A stretch of 64,000 nucleotides of DNA from Spartobacteria bacterium (GCA_003169695.1 PNAS01000026.1:101732-165731); one strand, 5' to 3'; positions 25,795 through 35,026 are shown, numbered from the stretch's first letter. The notes: generated by a model not told the origin, from the sequence alone. Numbers and translations are program-made.

Positions 25795-27603
25795 CTATTT
25801 CGCCCGCACGATTTTCTGCACTGTGGAGATCGTACCGTCCTTGTACGTTACCTGCACGTTCGCGAACTCGGAATCGGCCGGAACAGACAGATACGGCAGT
25901 TCGTCTCCAACCTCATACATCTTGTTGCTCGGCTTGAACTTGAAAGTCTGATCGAGCTTCTCGCTGTTCAACGAATAGCGGATTTCTTTGATAATCGGGC
26001 GATACGACAGCAGCGAGGTGAAATAGAGTAAGACTTTTCCGTCGTAATCGCGAAACATCAGCCACGAACCCGCAGTCATATTGAGTGCCATCTTTCCCTG
26101 CGCGAGCTGCTCGTCGCCCGTGGAAAACGTGAGCGTGTAGGGGCCATTCGTCTTTTCGTTTTTGTCCACGTATTTCACTTCGATCGTGTGCTCGCCAGGT
26201 GCGAGGTTCGGCAACGGGAGATGGGTGTTCACCATCGGCAGGCCGGTCTGCGCGTTCTTGTACGGGAGCTGGCCCGTAGACTGGAAATCGCCCTTTCCGT
26301 CGAGCTTGTAGAAAAGTTCCTTCGCCTTGAAGTCCGTCAGCGTGAAGATGACGGCCCAGCCGCCGCTGGAGAACTGTGCGGTAAGCGTGACCGGATTTTC
26401 GAGGACTCGCTCCGGCGTGCTGGAAAGCTTGGCCCAGCGAGCCTCCGCGGCTTCAATCCACTTCAGCGCCTCCTTTTTATCCAGGAAATATCTTTCGAAT
26501 TTCCCCGCGGCATGCGCCGCGCGAAACTTCTCGAGCCACTCCTTTTCCGCCCGCTGGTCGGCGAGAGTCTGGTCACCGCGCCGGGCCTCGGAAAACTCTT
26601 GGCTGATGAGCCACGCGAGCGGGCCAAAATCGGGCTGGCTCGCGGCGAGCGTTTGGAGTTTTGTCAGGCGCGTCTCCCCGTCCTCGAGGAGGGCGAGCGC
26701 GGTCTGGTAGGAGACCGTGTGCGGCACTAGCTTGTCGCCAAAATAGCGCATTGCCTCAACCGCACCGGCTTTGCCTTCCGCCGCCTTCAGCATGGCAGAA
26801 TAACTCAGCCACGGATCGAGCGCTTCGAGGTTCGCGGAAAGGTACTCGGCGTATTCCTTGCGCGCGGCGGCGAAATTGCCACTGAGTTCGTGAACACGTG
26901 CATTGTGATAATGCTCCTCGGGAGTTTTCGCGGCAGTAATGAGCCCGCCCGTCGAGGCGAGCGATTCGAAGCGTTGTGCGATCTTCTCCAGCGATCCCCC
27001 TTCCTTCGCCATCTGCGCCGTCATTTTACCCTGGCCATGCACAAGCCAGACAACCAAAACCGCGATGACGCAGAGCAACGCCGCTACCGCCAAAGCCCAT
27101 CGTTTTGCGCCACGACGCAGCTGAGTTAGATCGTCGCGGAGCTTGAGAACTCCCGCTTCCAAAGCCTCGCGGCTGGCCAGCGGATGGAAAAGGTGTGTGT
27201 CGACTTTCAGAATATTTCGATAGGAAGCCTGTAACTGGCGCAGCTCCTCGGGCTCCGGTTCGTGTACGTCGATGGGAAAACTCTCGTCCATGTAAAGGTA
27301 CCAGACTTTCTTCCCGCGCTTTCGGGCATAAAGGGCCTCATATTGAGTGTAACTGACTCGGCCGAACTCTTCGTCCGGAGCAGGCGGTTCGGCGCCGTAG
27401 CATTGACCGATGAGTTGGACGACACCTTTGCATTGATCGATCTGCTGACGCAGCATCTGGCGCAGGTCGCCCCCCTCCGTCCCAAAGATGTCCTGCCAAA
27501 CAGGTTCGTAACCTAAAAAGGTCAACGTATTCGCGACGAGCTGCCGCGCGCTTCGCAGCTCCTTGCTAACCGAGGAAATAAAGATTGTGGGACGAGGTGA
27601 CAT
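25795..27603 (-). CDS. DUF4062 (TIR-like) membrane protein with TPR-like and beta domains
   Basis: The product is about 602 residues (ATG 27603). The N-terminus TIFISSVSKELRSARQLVAN through VWYLYMDESFPID is the DUF4062 fold, related to TIR/SLOG-type nucleotide-binding effector domains. A single TM helix follows at about residues 168-190, then a helical TPR-like region to about 390, then a beta-rich C-terminal half. DUF4062 is usually the N-terminal domain of bacterial STAND or TPR signalling and defence proteins. A decayed relative is at 35553-37354. Its product is probably an inner-membrane sensor or effector; no catalysis is shown. Confidence 0.75.
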   Translation of the reverse strand: MSPRPTIFISSVSKELRSARQLVANTLTFLGYEPVWQDIFGTEGGDLRQMLRQQIDQCKGVVQLIGQCYGAEPPAPDEEFGRVSYTQYEALYARKRGKKVWYLYMDESFPIDVHEPEPEELRQLQASYRNILKVDTHLFHPLASREALEAGVLKLRDDLTQLRRGAKRWALAVAALLCVIAVLVVWLVHGQGKMTAQMAKEGGSLEKIAQRFESLASTGGLITAAKTPEEHYHNARVHELSGNFAAARKEYAEYLSANLEALDPWLSYSAMLKAAEGKAGAVEAMRYFGDKLVPHTVSYQTALALLEDGETRLTKLQTLAASQPDFGPLAWLISQEFSEARRGDQTLADQRAEKEWLEKFRAAHAAGKFERYFLDKKEALKWIEAAEARWAKLSSTPERVLENPVTLTAQFSSGGWAVIFTLTDFKAKELFYKLDGKGDFQSTGQLPYKNAQTGLPMVNTHLPLPNLAPGEHTIEVKYVDKNEKTNGPYTLTFSTGDEQLAQGKMALNMTAGSWLMFRDYDGKVLLYFTSLLSYRPIIKEIRYSLNSEKLDQTFKFKPSNKMYEVGDELPYLSVPADSEFANVQVTYKDGTISTVQKIVRAK

Positions 27604-27712
27604 TTGTGGGATGAGAGCTAGCAGTTTGACTGGGACCCTTTCAAGCCTCGAACAAAAAGCCGCCATTTGCTCAGAAACGGTCGGATCTCAGAATCTTGTA
27701 CTGGTGCTTTCC

Positions 27713-27799
27713 GTAGGCGGGTCGCTGGCCCCGCCGAGATTCGCGGCAATGTAGATAAGTCCGCCAACGCTCCGACCGGCGTCAGTGCCCCCGCCCTAC
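27713..27799. repeat. Palindromic element (family B) in a 340-bp gene-free stretch
   Basis: Left arm gtaggcggg and right arm cccgccctac are inverted. The stretch 27604-27945 between the divergent DUF4062 and sigma-factor genes contains nothing else I recognise. Confidence 0.6.
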
Positions 27800-27945
27800 A
27801 GTGAGCGCGGTGGCACACGATCAGCAAAGGCGGTCGGGTTTGGCGGCGTGTCGCGCTCAAGAACATGGGGATGCGATCGGGTTTTTCGGCGCGCTCGGTA
27901 AAATATTGACGTTCAAGAGGGAGAACTTCATCTTCCCGTGTCGCT

Positions 27946-28626
27946 ATGCCGTATCAGGCCACATCCAGTCACGAGCAAGATCTGAACTTTGCGCAGAGCG
28001 TTCTGAACGTGAACAGCACAGCCGCAGCGGAGTTGCGCAGCCGATACCACGGCAGGATCGTGGCTGTTCTCTGTGCGAGGGGAGCGAGTGCCACCGAAGC
28101 TGAGGATCTGGTCGCCGATCTCTGGTCGGACTGTTTCGTCGCGCCTCCAAATCGCCAGACTCTTCTCGGTAAGTATCAAGGCCGATGCGCGCTCGAATCC
28201 TGGCTTTTGACCGTGGCGACGCACCGCCTGATTGACCTGAAACGCAGACAAAGTTTCCGCGTCGAAGTCCCCGCTTCCGATCGTTCGTCAGACGACTTTT
28301 TTGACAGAAGGCCACAGCCGGACTCGGTTTCGCGCGAAGAGTCCCTACTGAAATTACTTAGAGCCGCGATTCAGAACGCCTTCTCCAGGAGAGATTCTGA
28401 ATCTGTTTTGATGCTGAAGCTCGTTCATCTTCATCAACTGACGCAGAGAGAAATTGCCCGCATGTGGGGCTGGCATGAATCGAAAGTCAGCCGTGCGCTC
28501 GAGGTCGCACGTGAGAGTATTGCGCGCGACATCCTGGTGGAGCTGAAACGGGCGGATCCGTGGCTCGAGCTCCGCTGGGAAGATTTCCTCGAGCTATGTG
28601 CAGGTTCCGCGGACGCGCTTTTTTAG
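27946..28626 (+). CDS. ECF-type RNA polymerase sigma factor
   Basis: The 226-residue product has region 2 (about residues 25-95: AEDLVADLWSDCF ... GRCALESWLLTVATHRLIDLKRR). Region 4 (about 140-200) contains HLHQLTQREIARMWGWHESKVSRAL, a helix-turn-helix for -35 recognition. The size is normal for ECF sigmas. The next gene begins 177 bases on and opens a tightly overlapping operon, so this sigma factor is the likely regulator of that operon. No target promoter was identified with confidence. Confidence 0.85.
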   Translation: MPYQATSSHEQDLNFAQSVLNVNSTAAAELRSRYHGRIVAVLCARGASATEAEDLVADLWSDCFVAPPNRQTLLGKYQGRCALESWLLTVATHRLIDLKRRQSFRVEVPASDRSSDDFFDRRPQPDSVSREESLLKLLRAAIQNAFSRRDSESVLMLKLVHLHQLTQREIARMWGWHESKVSRALEVARESIARDILVELKRADPWLELRWEDFLELCAGSADALF

Positions 28627-28803
28627 TGTGACGAAGATAATTCGCAAGATGCGCAAACTTATGAGTCTAAGATAAGAGGTCGAAACAATGACGTGGCCGC
28701 TCTGGTCTGATGGCGCCGCCCTTCGTTCTTTTCCTCGAACGCAAGATGAAAGCCTATCTTTTCGCTATTGAGGTTTCCCGGTCCATCTCTTCCACTCACA
28801 CTT

Positions 28804-29037
28804 GTGAATGATGACTTCCAAATCCTGTTCGAGCTCTTGGAGGGTCGTGCCCAGGAAGTCACGGGACGTGCCGCAACCCCGGTGCCAGCCGAGCTCCTGG
28901 AAAAGATCGCTAGATTTGCAGCTGGGACGTGCTCTGAAGAGGAACGCGATCAAATGAAAAAGTTGTTGCGGGAAAAGCCCGATTTGATCTCGGTGCTTGT
29001 CACGGAAGCGCGAGCACTCCGACAATCTAAAGAATGA
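28804..29037 (+). CDS. Small acidic helical protein, possible anti-sigma or partner factor
   Basis: The product is about 77 residues from GTG 28804 (an upstream in-frame start at 28768 is possible). The C-terminal half (ARFAAGTCSEEERDQMKKLLREKP) resembles the helical zinc-finger-region sequence of short anti-sigma factors, but lacks the full HxxxCxxC motif. It overlaps the next gene by four bases (ATGA). Its position just after the sigma gene supports a sigma-regulating role; this is inference. Confidence 0.55.
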   Translation: MNDDFQILFELLEGRAQEVTGRAATPVPAELLEKIARFAAGTCSEEERDQMKKLLREKPDLISVLVTEARALRQSKE

Positions 29038-29660
29038 ATACCACCTCTCGCGCGAACTTTCTTCCGGAGCAACGCTTTCTGCCGTTGCGGCCGGCCCTGC
29101 AAGAACATCTCACAAAAGTTGGTCAAGCCATCTCGCCCGAAAACTTTCTGAGCATTTGCGACGAAATGTTACTGAAGGTCTTGAGAGATACGTTTGAACG
29201 GATCTCCGCCGATGAAGGCAGCATCTGGTTACTTGACCAGGAGAAGAAACGTCTGGTGGCCACCTATAACAGCGGGCCCAATTCCGAAAAGATCCTTGGG
29301 TTCAAAAATCCGTTGAATGAAGGCATCATCAGTTTGGTTGTGGCCAGCGAAAACGCTTTCATAGAAAATCAAGTTTACAAGAACAAGAGCCATAGCACCG
29401 CGCTCAATAAGAAGCTGGGTAAGACGACCTATGCCATGATCGCAGTGCCGCTTTACTTTCTGAACCAAGTCCGGGGCGTTATCTCGTGTGTGCAACTTTT
29501 TGATGTGCTGGTGGAAGAGGGACAGGCCGCACCGGTGGGGAGAACTCCGGCTGGATTTAGTCCGCGCGATCTGAACGCAGTCCAAACGACTGCGGCCGTG
29601 GTCAGAGACCTCATCGATTATCGACTGCTCGGAACTGCTGTAGGATGGAACCGGCACTAA
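29034..29660 (+). CDS. GAF-domain sensor protein
   Basis: The 208-residue product has one GAF-type domain (about residues 30-195) with DEGSIWLLDQEKKRLVATYNSG, GIISLVVASENAFI and the closing VQTTAAVVRDLIDYRLL helix. GAF domains bind cyclic nucleotides or other small molecules, or sense redox. There is no fused output domain, so it likely signals to a partner. It overlaps the neighbours on both sides (4 bases upstream, 16 bases with the subtilase gene), so co-translation is likely. Confidence 0.75.
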   Translation: MNTTSRANFLPEQRFLPLRPALQEHLTKVGQAISPENFLSICDEMLLKVLRDTFERISADEGSIWLLDQEKKRLVATYNSGPNSEKILGFKNPLNEGIISLVVASENAFIENQVYKNKSHSTALNKKLGKTTYAMIAVPLYFLNQVRGVISCVQLFDVLVEEGQAAPVGRTPAGFSPRDLNAVQTTAAVVRDLIDYRLLGTAVGWNRH

Positions 29661-30511
29661 GGATCGACGCCAGTCCCTTCAGACTTGAGGAGGCTCGCGA
29701 GGCTTTGGCAAAGGGAACAGGTAAAGGTGTTCGGATCGCCGTCATAGACTCAGGGATTGAAATCGATCATCCCAAGTTGGCTGGGATCAGCCTGTTGGAT
29801 GATCTTCATGTCATCGACGCCGGGGTTCAGATCGAGGTTAAGCCAGGAGACGGGAGCGATATCTATGGTCACGGCACGGCGGTAGCGGGAGTGATCCGTC
29901 GCCTCGCGCCTGACGCGGAAATCGGCAGCATTCGCGTCCTGGGGGAAAACCTGGGCTCGCGTACAGTCATAATCCGTGAAGGGGTGCGGCAGGCGATCGA
30001 TCGCGGCTACCACATTTTAAACTGCAGCTTTGGCTGCGGGTTATCCGAACATATCTTTCAGTACAAAGAGTGGATTGACGAAGCGTATCTCAAAGGAATT
30101 CACATCGTTTCCGCGTGCAATAACTACGACTTCACGACACCAGAGTGGCCTGGATACTTTCCGAGCGTCGTGACCGTCAACATGGCCCGCTCTGAAGATG
30201 ACCACAGTTTCTTCTACAAGCCAGGGCATCTCGTCGAATTCGCCGCTCGAGGTGTGGATGTCACCCTGCCTTGGAATCATCATTCTACTAAAGAAGTCAC
30301 GGGGAGCAGCTTTGCCGCGCCCATTATGAGTAGCTTGCTGGCGCGGCTGATTTCCGGAATGCCGGGTCTTCTTCCTCTGGAAGCAAAATCGATCCTGCAC
30401 CGCCTGGCCATGCCCTGGCGGGCCGATGTGACCGCTCCTAATGTCGCGGAGGGGCCCTCATCCCAGAGTCCAGCTCCGGCTCCGCGTCTTGGGCGCCCTC
30501 CTCCTACGTAA
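29645..30511 (+). CDS. Subtilisin-like (S8) serine protease, apparently cytoplasmic
   Basis: The 288-residue product has the full triad: Asp35 in VIDSGI, His76 in GHGTAVAG, Ser222 in TGSSFAAP, plus an oxyanion Asn near 160 (ACNN). There is no signal peptide and no inhibitory propeptide, which suggests an intracellular, regulated protease and not a degradative exoenzyme. A Pro/Ser-rich tail follows the catalytic domain. Its stop overlaps the next start by one base (TAATG). The operon setting beside a GAF protein, a COG0523-like protein and a cyclase points to signal-controlled proteolysis. Confidence 0.8.
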   Translation: MEPALRIDASPFRLEEAREALAKGTGKGVRIAVIDSGIEIDHPKLAGISLLDDLHVIDAGVQIEVKPGDGSDIYGHGTAVAGVIRRLAPDAEIGSIRVLGENLGSRTVIIREGVRQAIDRGYHILNCSFGCGLSEHIFQYKEWIDEAYLKGIHIVSACNNYDFTTPEWPGYFPSVVTVNMARSEDDHSFFYKPGHLVEFAARGVDVTLPWNHHSTKEVTGSSFAAPIMSSLLARLISGMPGLLPLEAKSILHRLAMPWRADVTAPNVAEGPSSQSPAPAPRLGRPPPT

Positions 30512-31689
30512 TGACGGCTGAGACGCCTGCAACATCACAGCCTCTGTCTGTATCGATCCTGGCAGGGCCTTCTGCGCGTGCGCTCGTGCACGACGTTGTT
30601 TCTCGTGATCCGAAATGCTGGCTCGGCCTGCTTGCGAGTTCGCACGTCGATTCCCAAACAACCCATGATCAACTTACTGTGGAGCAGCTAGTGGCCGCGA
30701 GCGGCGGTGGCTACGACCCGGAACGAATAAGAGCGCAGATCTCGGCAATTGCGGAAAAGGCGTTGGTTAATCACCTGATTATTGAGTGCGACTCCAAGAC
30801 GCACCCGATTGCTTTTGCGTCCCTTTTTTTGCCGGATGGCGGCGATGGCCAGCGCTTCTCCGAGGTCGTCCGGCTCAGTTCTATCTTGCTGGCGATCGAT
30901 TCCGAGACCCTTCTCAGTTCCCTTGTGCATGGCAACCGCGCTCCAGGTGTGACCTCGCCCTGCATCATCGCAGATCAAATCGAGTGCGCCGATGTCGTGG
31001 TGTTGAGCGGTAAGCCGGCCGACCGCGATTTCATGCTGGCGCGGGCCGTTGTGTCAACCCTCAACCCGCGGGGACGCATTCTCCTGGGATCCCACGAGGC
31101 GATACCGCCGAAGCTGCTGGACGCTGGAATCTCGTTTGACTTCGAGGCTGCATTCGCCGGCGCTGGATGGCGGAAACTGATGGAAAACGAGCCAGGTGCT
31201 CGACGGGGTGACCAAGGCGTGACGACCTTCGTGTATCGCGCCCGGAGGCCCCTTCACCCGGGGAAGTTTTGGAATCTGATCCAACGCCCTTTTCCTGGCG
31301 TGTTTCGCGCCAAGGGTTTCTTCTGGCTCGCCACGCGGATGAGCCTCGTAGGAGGACTTAACATCGCCGGCTCGGAGTGTCACTATTCGCCGGCCGGTCA
31401 ATGGTGGGCCGCGAATGCTCGCGGTAACCATTCGAACCACGCTGAGATCCCCGACCGCTTAAAGAAAGAGTGGGCGGAACCTTTCGGCGACCGCCGCCAG
31501 GCGATCGCTTTTATGGGAGTCGATGTCAATTCCACTGATCTAAGCGCGCGGCTTGACGCGTGTTTGTTAAGCGAATCCGAAATGGAATCGGGTGAACGTA
31601 GTTGGAAGAAGTTGCCAGATCCATTTCCGGCATGGTCTGCAAAGACGCACGATCATGAATGCGAAGACCACGATTGCTGCCATCATTAG
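30511..31689 (+). CDS. COG0523/CobW-like protein lacking the GTPase motifs
   Basis: The 392-residue product has a C-terminal half matching the COG0523 metallochaperone pattern: FVYRARRPLHPGKFWNLI, FRAKGFFWLATR, GQWWAA, GDRRQAIAFMGV and LDACLLSESEM. Where the GTPase should be, the P-loop (GxxGxGKT) is replaced by AGPSARALV, the CxCC metal motif by ASGGGYDPE and the NKxD motif by LSGKPAD. So it is probably a pseudo-GTPase. The tail HDHECEDHDCCHH is a likely metal site. It is coupled to the subtilase and cyclase genes on either side. Role unknown. Confidence 0.75.
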   Translation: MTAETPATSQPLSVSILAGPSARALVHDVVSRDPKCWLGLLASSHVDSQTTHDQLTVEQLVAASGGGYDPERIRAQISAIAEKALVNHLIIECDSKTHPIAFASLFLPDGGDGQRFSEVVRLSSILLAIDSETLLSSLVHGNRAPGVTSPCIIADQIECADVVVLSGKPADRDFMLARAVVSTLNPRGRILLGSHEAIPPKLLDAGISFDFEAAFAGAGWRKLMENEPGARRGDQGVTTFVYRARRPLHPGKFWNLIQRPFPGVFRAKGFFWLATRMSLVGGLNIAGSECHYSPAGQWWAANARGNHSNHAEIPDRLKKEWAEPFGDRRQAIAFMGVDVNSTDLSARLDACLLSESEMESGERSWKKLPDPFPAWSAKTHDHECEDHDCCHH

Positions 31690-33752
31690 CAGCAACTCGA
31701 TTCGAAGGCGCAAGAGAATGGGACAAAGATTGGTCATTCGATTCCCGGTCCACTTCTGAGTCGCAGAAATTACTGGTCAGCGCATTGACCATCGGTTATC
31801 TGCATGGCGTCCGCCGAGTTACCCTTCCTATGGGCAGGCTAAGAAACGTTGTGTCTGAATTGCCTAAAGCTAAGAACGCGCCAAGCGCCGCCGTGGCGAT
31901 GCATGAACTATGGAAAGGCCGGGCAGAGTGGATGCCCGATGTCACGGCTGTCCACGACTTTGTGCGCCGCGCGCTTTCCGCGGGCGAGTTCTTAATGGCA
32001 TACGATGCGGCACGCGCGGCCGTCGACGAGTTTCATCCGGACGACGACTGGCTCAAACAACGAATAGCGCTTGCGCTCGCGCAGATGGGCTCGGCCACCC
32101 GCGCCCAGGACATTCTCAGACCCCTTGCTGCGAATAACCCGCCAAACCGGGAGACTCTGAGCATCCTCGGTAGAACTTACAAGGATCAGTGGTGCGCGAA
32201 TCCCTCTAACGAACATTGTCTGCGACAGTCGTTCGATTGCTACAATCGCGCCTTCGAAATCGAACCGCCAGATTTCTACCCTGGAATAAACGCGGCGACG
32301 GTCGCGTTTCTTCTCAAAGAGACAGACAAAGCGAACAGCCTGGCTAGGAAAGTTTTGGAAATCTGTCAGGCACAACCAGATGACTACTGGAAAAACGCAA
32401 CCATCGCTGAAACACTGGTTATCCTGGGAGACTTAGACGGAGCGAAGCAGGCGTATCAGGCGGCGGTTGGCGCAGCCAGCGGCAATTTACGCGCGCTCTC
32501 TTCCACCCGGAAGCAGGCGCGAGTGTTATCCCGGCATCTCCACGGCAGCGCGGACTTCTTCGATGCGTGCTTTCCGATTCCGAAGCTTGTCATTTTTTCC
32601 GGCCACATGATCGACGCGCCCGACCGGCGGGTGCCGCGTTTTCCTCCGGAAAAGGAAGCCGCGATCAAGCAGTTACTCGAGAAGCAGCTCGAGGCCATGA
32701 ATGCGGGCATCGGGTTCGCGAGCGCAGCTTGTGGCTCAGATATCTTGTTCCTCGAAGCAATGCTTGCCCGTGGCGGTGCCATCCACATCGTGTTGCCGTG
32801 GCCGGCTGACGAATTTGTAAAGACCAGTGTCGACCTTGATGGCAAGGGAACCTGGAATACGCGATTCGAGGCTGTGCTGGGACGCGCGGCGTCTATTCGA
32901 GTTCTTGGTCAGCTCTACATGCCCGGCAGCGTGACTGGGTTTGAATACTGCAATCTCGCCGTGAATGGATTGGCGCGCGTGTTTGCCCGATCGCTTGATC
33001 TCGACATCACGCCGCTTGCAGTTTGGGATGGCTTCGTCGGAGCGCCCGGTGGCACAGGTTCGTTTGTTCGCTATTGGCGCAACCACCGGATTCCGGTGAA
33101 GGTCGTACCCATAGTAGCACAACCTCCGTCGATGTTAGTCGACCCTCCGACCTCCGAGACCGACGGTGGCGATCCTGGCGACGAGTTTGAAGTATGGGTG
33201 CGCGCTTCAGGTCGACAAGAGATCAAGGCTATCATGTTCGCCGATGTAGTCGGGTACAGTAAGCTTCCGGAAACTGCGATTCCCAAGTATGTAGCGCAAT
33301 TCAATCAGAGGGTTTCCAGGCTCATCGCAGAAAGCTCTTCTTCACCCATCAATGTAAATACCTGGGGCGACGGTCTTTTCTTCGTTTTCAGTGGCGTCGA
33401 AGACGCTGGGCGATTCGGACTGGATCTCCGCGATCTCGTTGTCAAGACCAATTGGGTCGACCTCGGCCTACCCACAAACCTAACCATCCGAATCGCTGTC
33501 CATGCTGGGCCCGTCTACGTGAACTTCGACCCAGTGGTTCGACAGATGACTTTCACCGGCGCTCACGTTAGCCGCGCCGCGCGGATCGAGCCGATCACTC
33601 ATGAGGGCGAAGTGTTCGCGAGCGAAGAGTTCGCCGCGCTCGCAGCAGCAGACCAATCAAAAGGCTTTACCTGCGATCTGGTGGGAACGACTGCGCTCGC
33701 CAAGAGCTACGGGTTGTTCCGGGTTTATAGTCTCGAACGCGTCGCAGATTGA
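31659..33752 (+). CDS. TPR (DUF4071)-SLOG-like-class III nucleotide cyclase protein
   Basis: The 697-residue product has TPR/DUF4071-type helices (about residues 60-300), then a Rossmann-like SLOG-type domain with LVIFSGHMIDAPDRRVPRFP and SAACGSDILFLEAM. A C-terminal class III cyclase domain (about 520-690) shows metal-binding aspartates in MFADVVGYS and NTWGDGLFF. The usual Lys before the second Asp is Asn, and the transition-state Asn of VNxAAR is Ser (HVSRAARIE), so activity and base specificity are uncertain. The start overlaps the previous gene by 31 bases. The SLOG-type domain may bind or sense a nucleotide that the cyclase answers. Confidence 0.75.
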   Translation: MRRPRLLPSLAATRFEGAREWDKDWSFDSRSTSESQKLLVSALTIGYLHGVRRVTLPMGRLRNVVSELPKAKNAPSAAVAMHELWKGRAEWMPDVTAVHDFVRRALSAGEFLMAYDAARAAVDEFHPDDDWLKQRIALALAQMGSATRAQDILRPLAANNPPNRETLSILGRTYKDQWCANPSNEHCLRQSFDCYNRAFEIEPPDFYPGINAATVAFLLKETDKANSLARKVLEICQAQPDDYWKNATIAETLVILGDLDGAKQAYQAAVGAASGNLRALSSTRKQARVLSRHLHGSADFFDACFPIPKLVIFSGHMIDAPDRRVPRFPPEKEAAIKQLLEKQLEAMNAGIGFASAACGSDILFLEAMLARGGAIHIVLPWPADEFVKTSVDLDGKGTWNTRFEAVLGRAASIRVLGQLYMPGSVTGFEYCNLAVNGLARVFARSLDLDITPLAVWDGFVGAPGGTGSFVRYWRNHRIPVKVVPIVAQPPSMLVDPPTSETDGGDPGDEFEVWVRASGRQEIKAIMFADVVGYSKLPETAIPKYVAQFNQRVSRLIAESSSSPINVNTWGDGLFFVFSGVEDAGRFGLDLRDLVVKTNWVDLGLPTNLTIRIAVHAGPVYVNFDPVVRQMTFTGAHVSRAARIEPITHEGEVFASEEFAALAAADQSKGFTCDLVGTTALAKSYGLFRVYSLERVAD

Positions 33753-34528
33753 CGTTTCTTACGCTTCCTCATGGCACTCGAGCTGGGGACATCCGCATTG
33801 AAACTGTCGATTGCCCAGTAGACGAGTTGATATAAGGGTGGTCGCTTTTGCCTGTTTTGCCCGCCCTTATAGCTCGGGCGCTTTGACAATGTAACAGCAA
33901 ACTCCGCCGCGCTCGGTGGCAGCTCGCCTATCGTTGCCGGGCGCGGTCGAGGCAACCGCCCGGAAGCGCGCGGGGTGACGACCTGAATAGTGGGACCGTA
34001 GCCCAGCGGATCCATGCCGCGGAACGGGTTCGAAGCCGCGTTGACCCAATGTTCACGTCGCTTTTTCACCCATGCGGTGCCCCCGACTTTTTTGTTATCC
34101 CTCCCGTCCCAAAGAAGGATTAGCACGTGGCAGTGGCGAGCGATAAAGTCCCCCACTTCCGCATACTGCCTGGTGCGACTTTCAGCGCCAGGAGTTGTAG
34201 CAATTGGAATTTCCCAGTGAGATTCTGCTAGCGCGAGTAGCGCGCGAAATTCCGCCAGCGACTCAGCCGTTGTAAAATCCCGCTCGTATTCCTGCTGCTC
34301 CATCGGTAATGGCACGAAAAGGCAAATCTCAGACGCCAACGCGACTTCAGCAATCAGGCGGTCGGCGCCCTCCGCAAGGGGCGTGAGGAGTCGAAAAGCG
34401 GTGTGCGGGTACGCCGCGCGGAAACGTGCAAATATTTGGAAAAGCTGTTCACGCAACTGCGGCGTCCCAGCGACAAGCAAATCGCGGTGCCCGCTTACAC
34501 CGAAGATGAGCGGAAGACGCTTGGGCAT
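33725..34528 (-). CDS. SLOG-domain protein, convergent with the cyclase gene
   Basis: The product is about 267 residues from ATG 34528 (GTG 34564 also possible). The segment FGVSGHRDL with LTPLAEGADRLIAEVAL, LFVPLPM and ILLWDGRDN is the SLOG (DprA/LOG-related) nucleotide-binding pattern used in bacterial conflict and nucleotide-signalling proteins. The C-terminus is basic and low in structure, with no TM anchor. Its 3' end overlaps that of the cyclase gene on the other strand by 28 bases. It is a likely sensor for a nucleotide signal (inference). Confidence 0.7.
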   Translation of the reverse strand: MPKRLPLIFGVSGHRDLLVAGTPQLREQLFQIFARFRAAYPHTAFRLLTPLAEGADRLIAEVALASEICLFVPLPMEQQEYERDFTTAESLAEFRALLALAESHWEIPIATTPGAESRTRQYAEVGDFIARHCHVLILLWDGRDNKKVGGTAWVKKRREHWVNAASNPFRGMDPLGYGPTIQVVTPRASGRLPRPRPATIGELPPSAAEFAVTLSKRPSYKGGQNRQKRPPLYQLVYWAIDSFNADVPSSSAMRKRKKRQSATRSRL

Positions 34529-34732
34529 CGAATCACCGTTTGGATCTGCACCTTTCGCCTTCACCAGTTTGTCTTAGCAGATAACAAGTAGCCGACAAGC
34601 AGACATCTCACTGCGCACCATCGCATCACAGACATCGCGGAAGCGTTTCAATATGCGGGTCTTTGGCAAGGGACAGTTAACCGAGAAGAGTTCTTGTGCA
34701 AACATTGCAAGGCCATCCGTCATAGTTCAGTT

Positions 34733-35026
34733 ATGATCGATCACTCGTCCTCGACATCGTCCGCAGCATTCGAACCCGCACATGATGATCTTCCCGTTCT
34801 TCCCCTTTGGACGTTCGCACTCGGCGTACTTGCGCTCCTGACTTTCGGGCTTACCTCCGTGCCTGCGATCATTTGTGGGCACCGGGCCCTCGCGGAAACA
34901 AGACCGTCAACCACCGCATCGTTAGGACGCTCCATGGCCGTTACTGGTCTTGTGATTGGTTACGTTGGCGCGGCCCTCCTTGGGGCATGGATCATACTCC
35001 TGGCAAGATTCTTGTCCGGCCACTAA
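34733..35026 (+). CDS. Small DUF4190-like membrane protein
   Basis: The product is about 97 residues (ATG 34733). Two hydrophobic helices (FALGVLALLTFGLTSVPAII and MAVTGLVIGYVGAALLGAW) flank a CGHRALAETRPS loop, as in DUF4190 proteins. It is an inner-membrane protein of unknown function, with an acidic N-terminal tail. An upstream TTG (34694) is in frame but less likely. Confidence 0.65.
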   Translation: MIDHSSSTSSAAFEPAHDDLPVLPLWTFALGVLALLTFGLTSVPAIICGHRALAETRPSTTASLGRSMAVTGLVIGYVGAALLGAWIILLARFLSGH

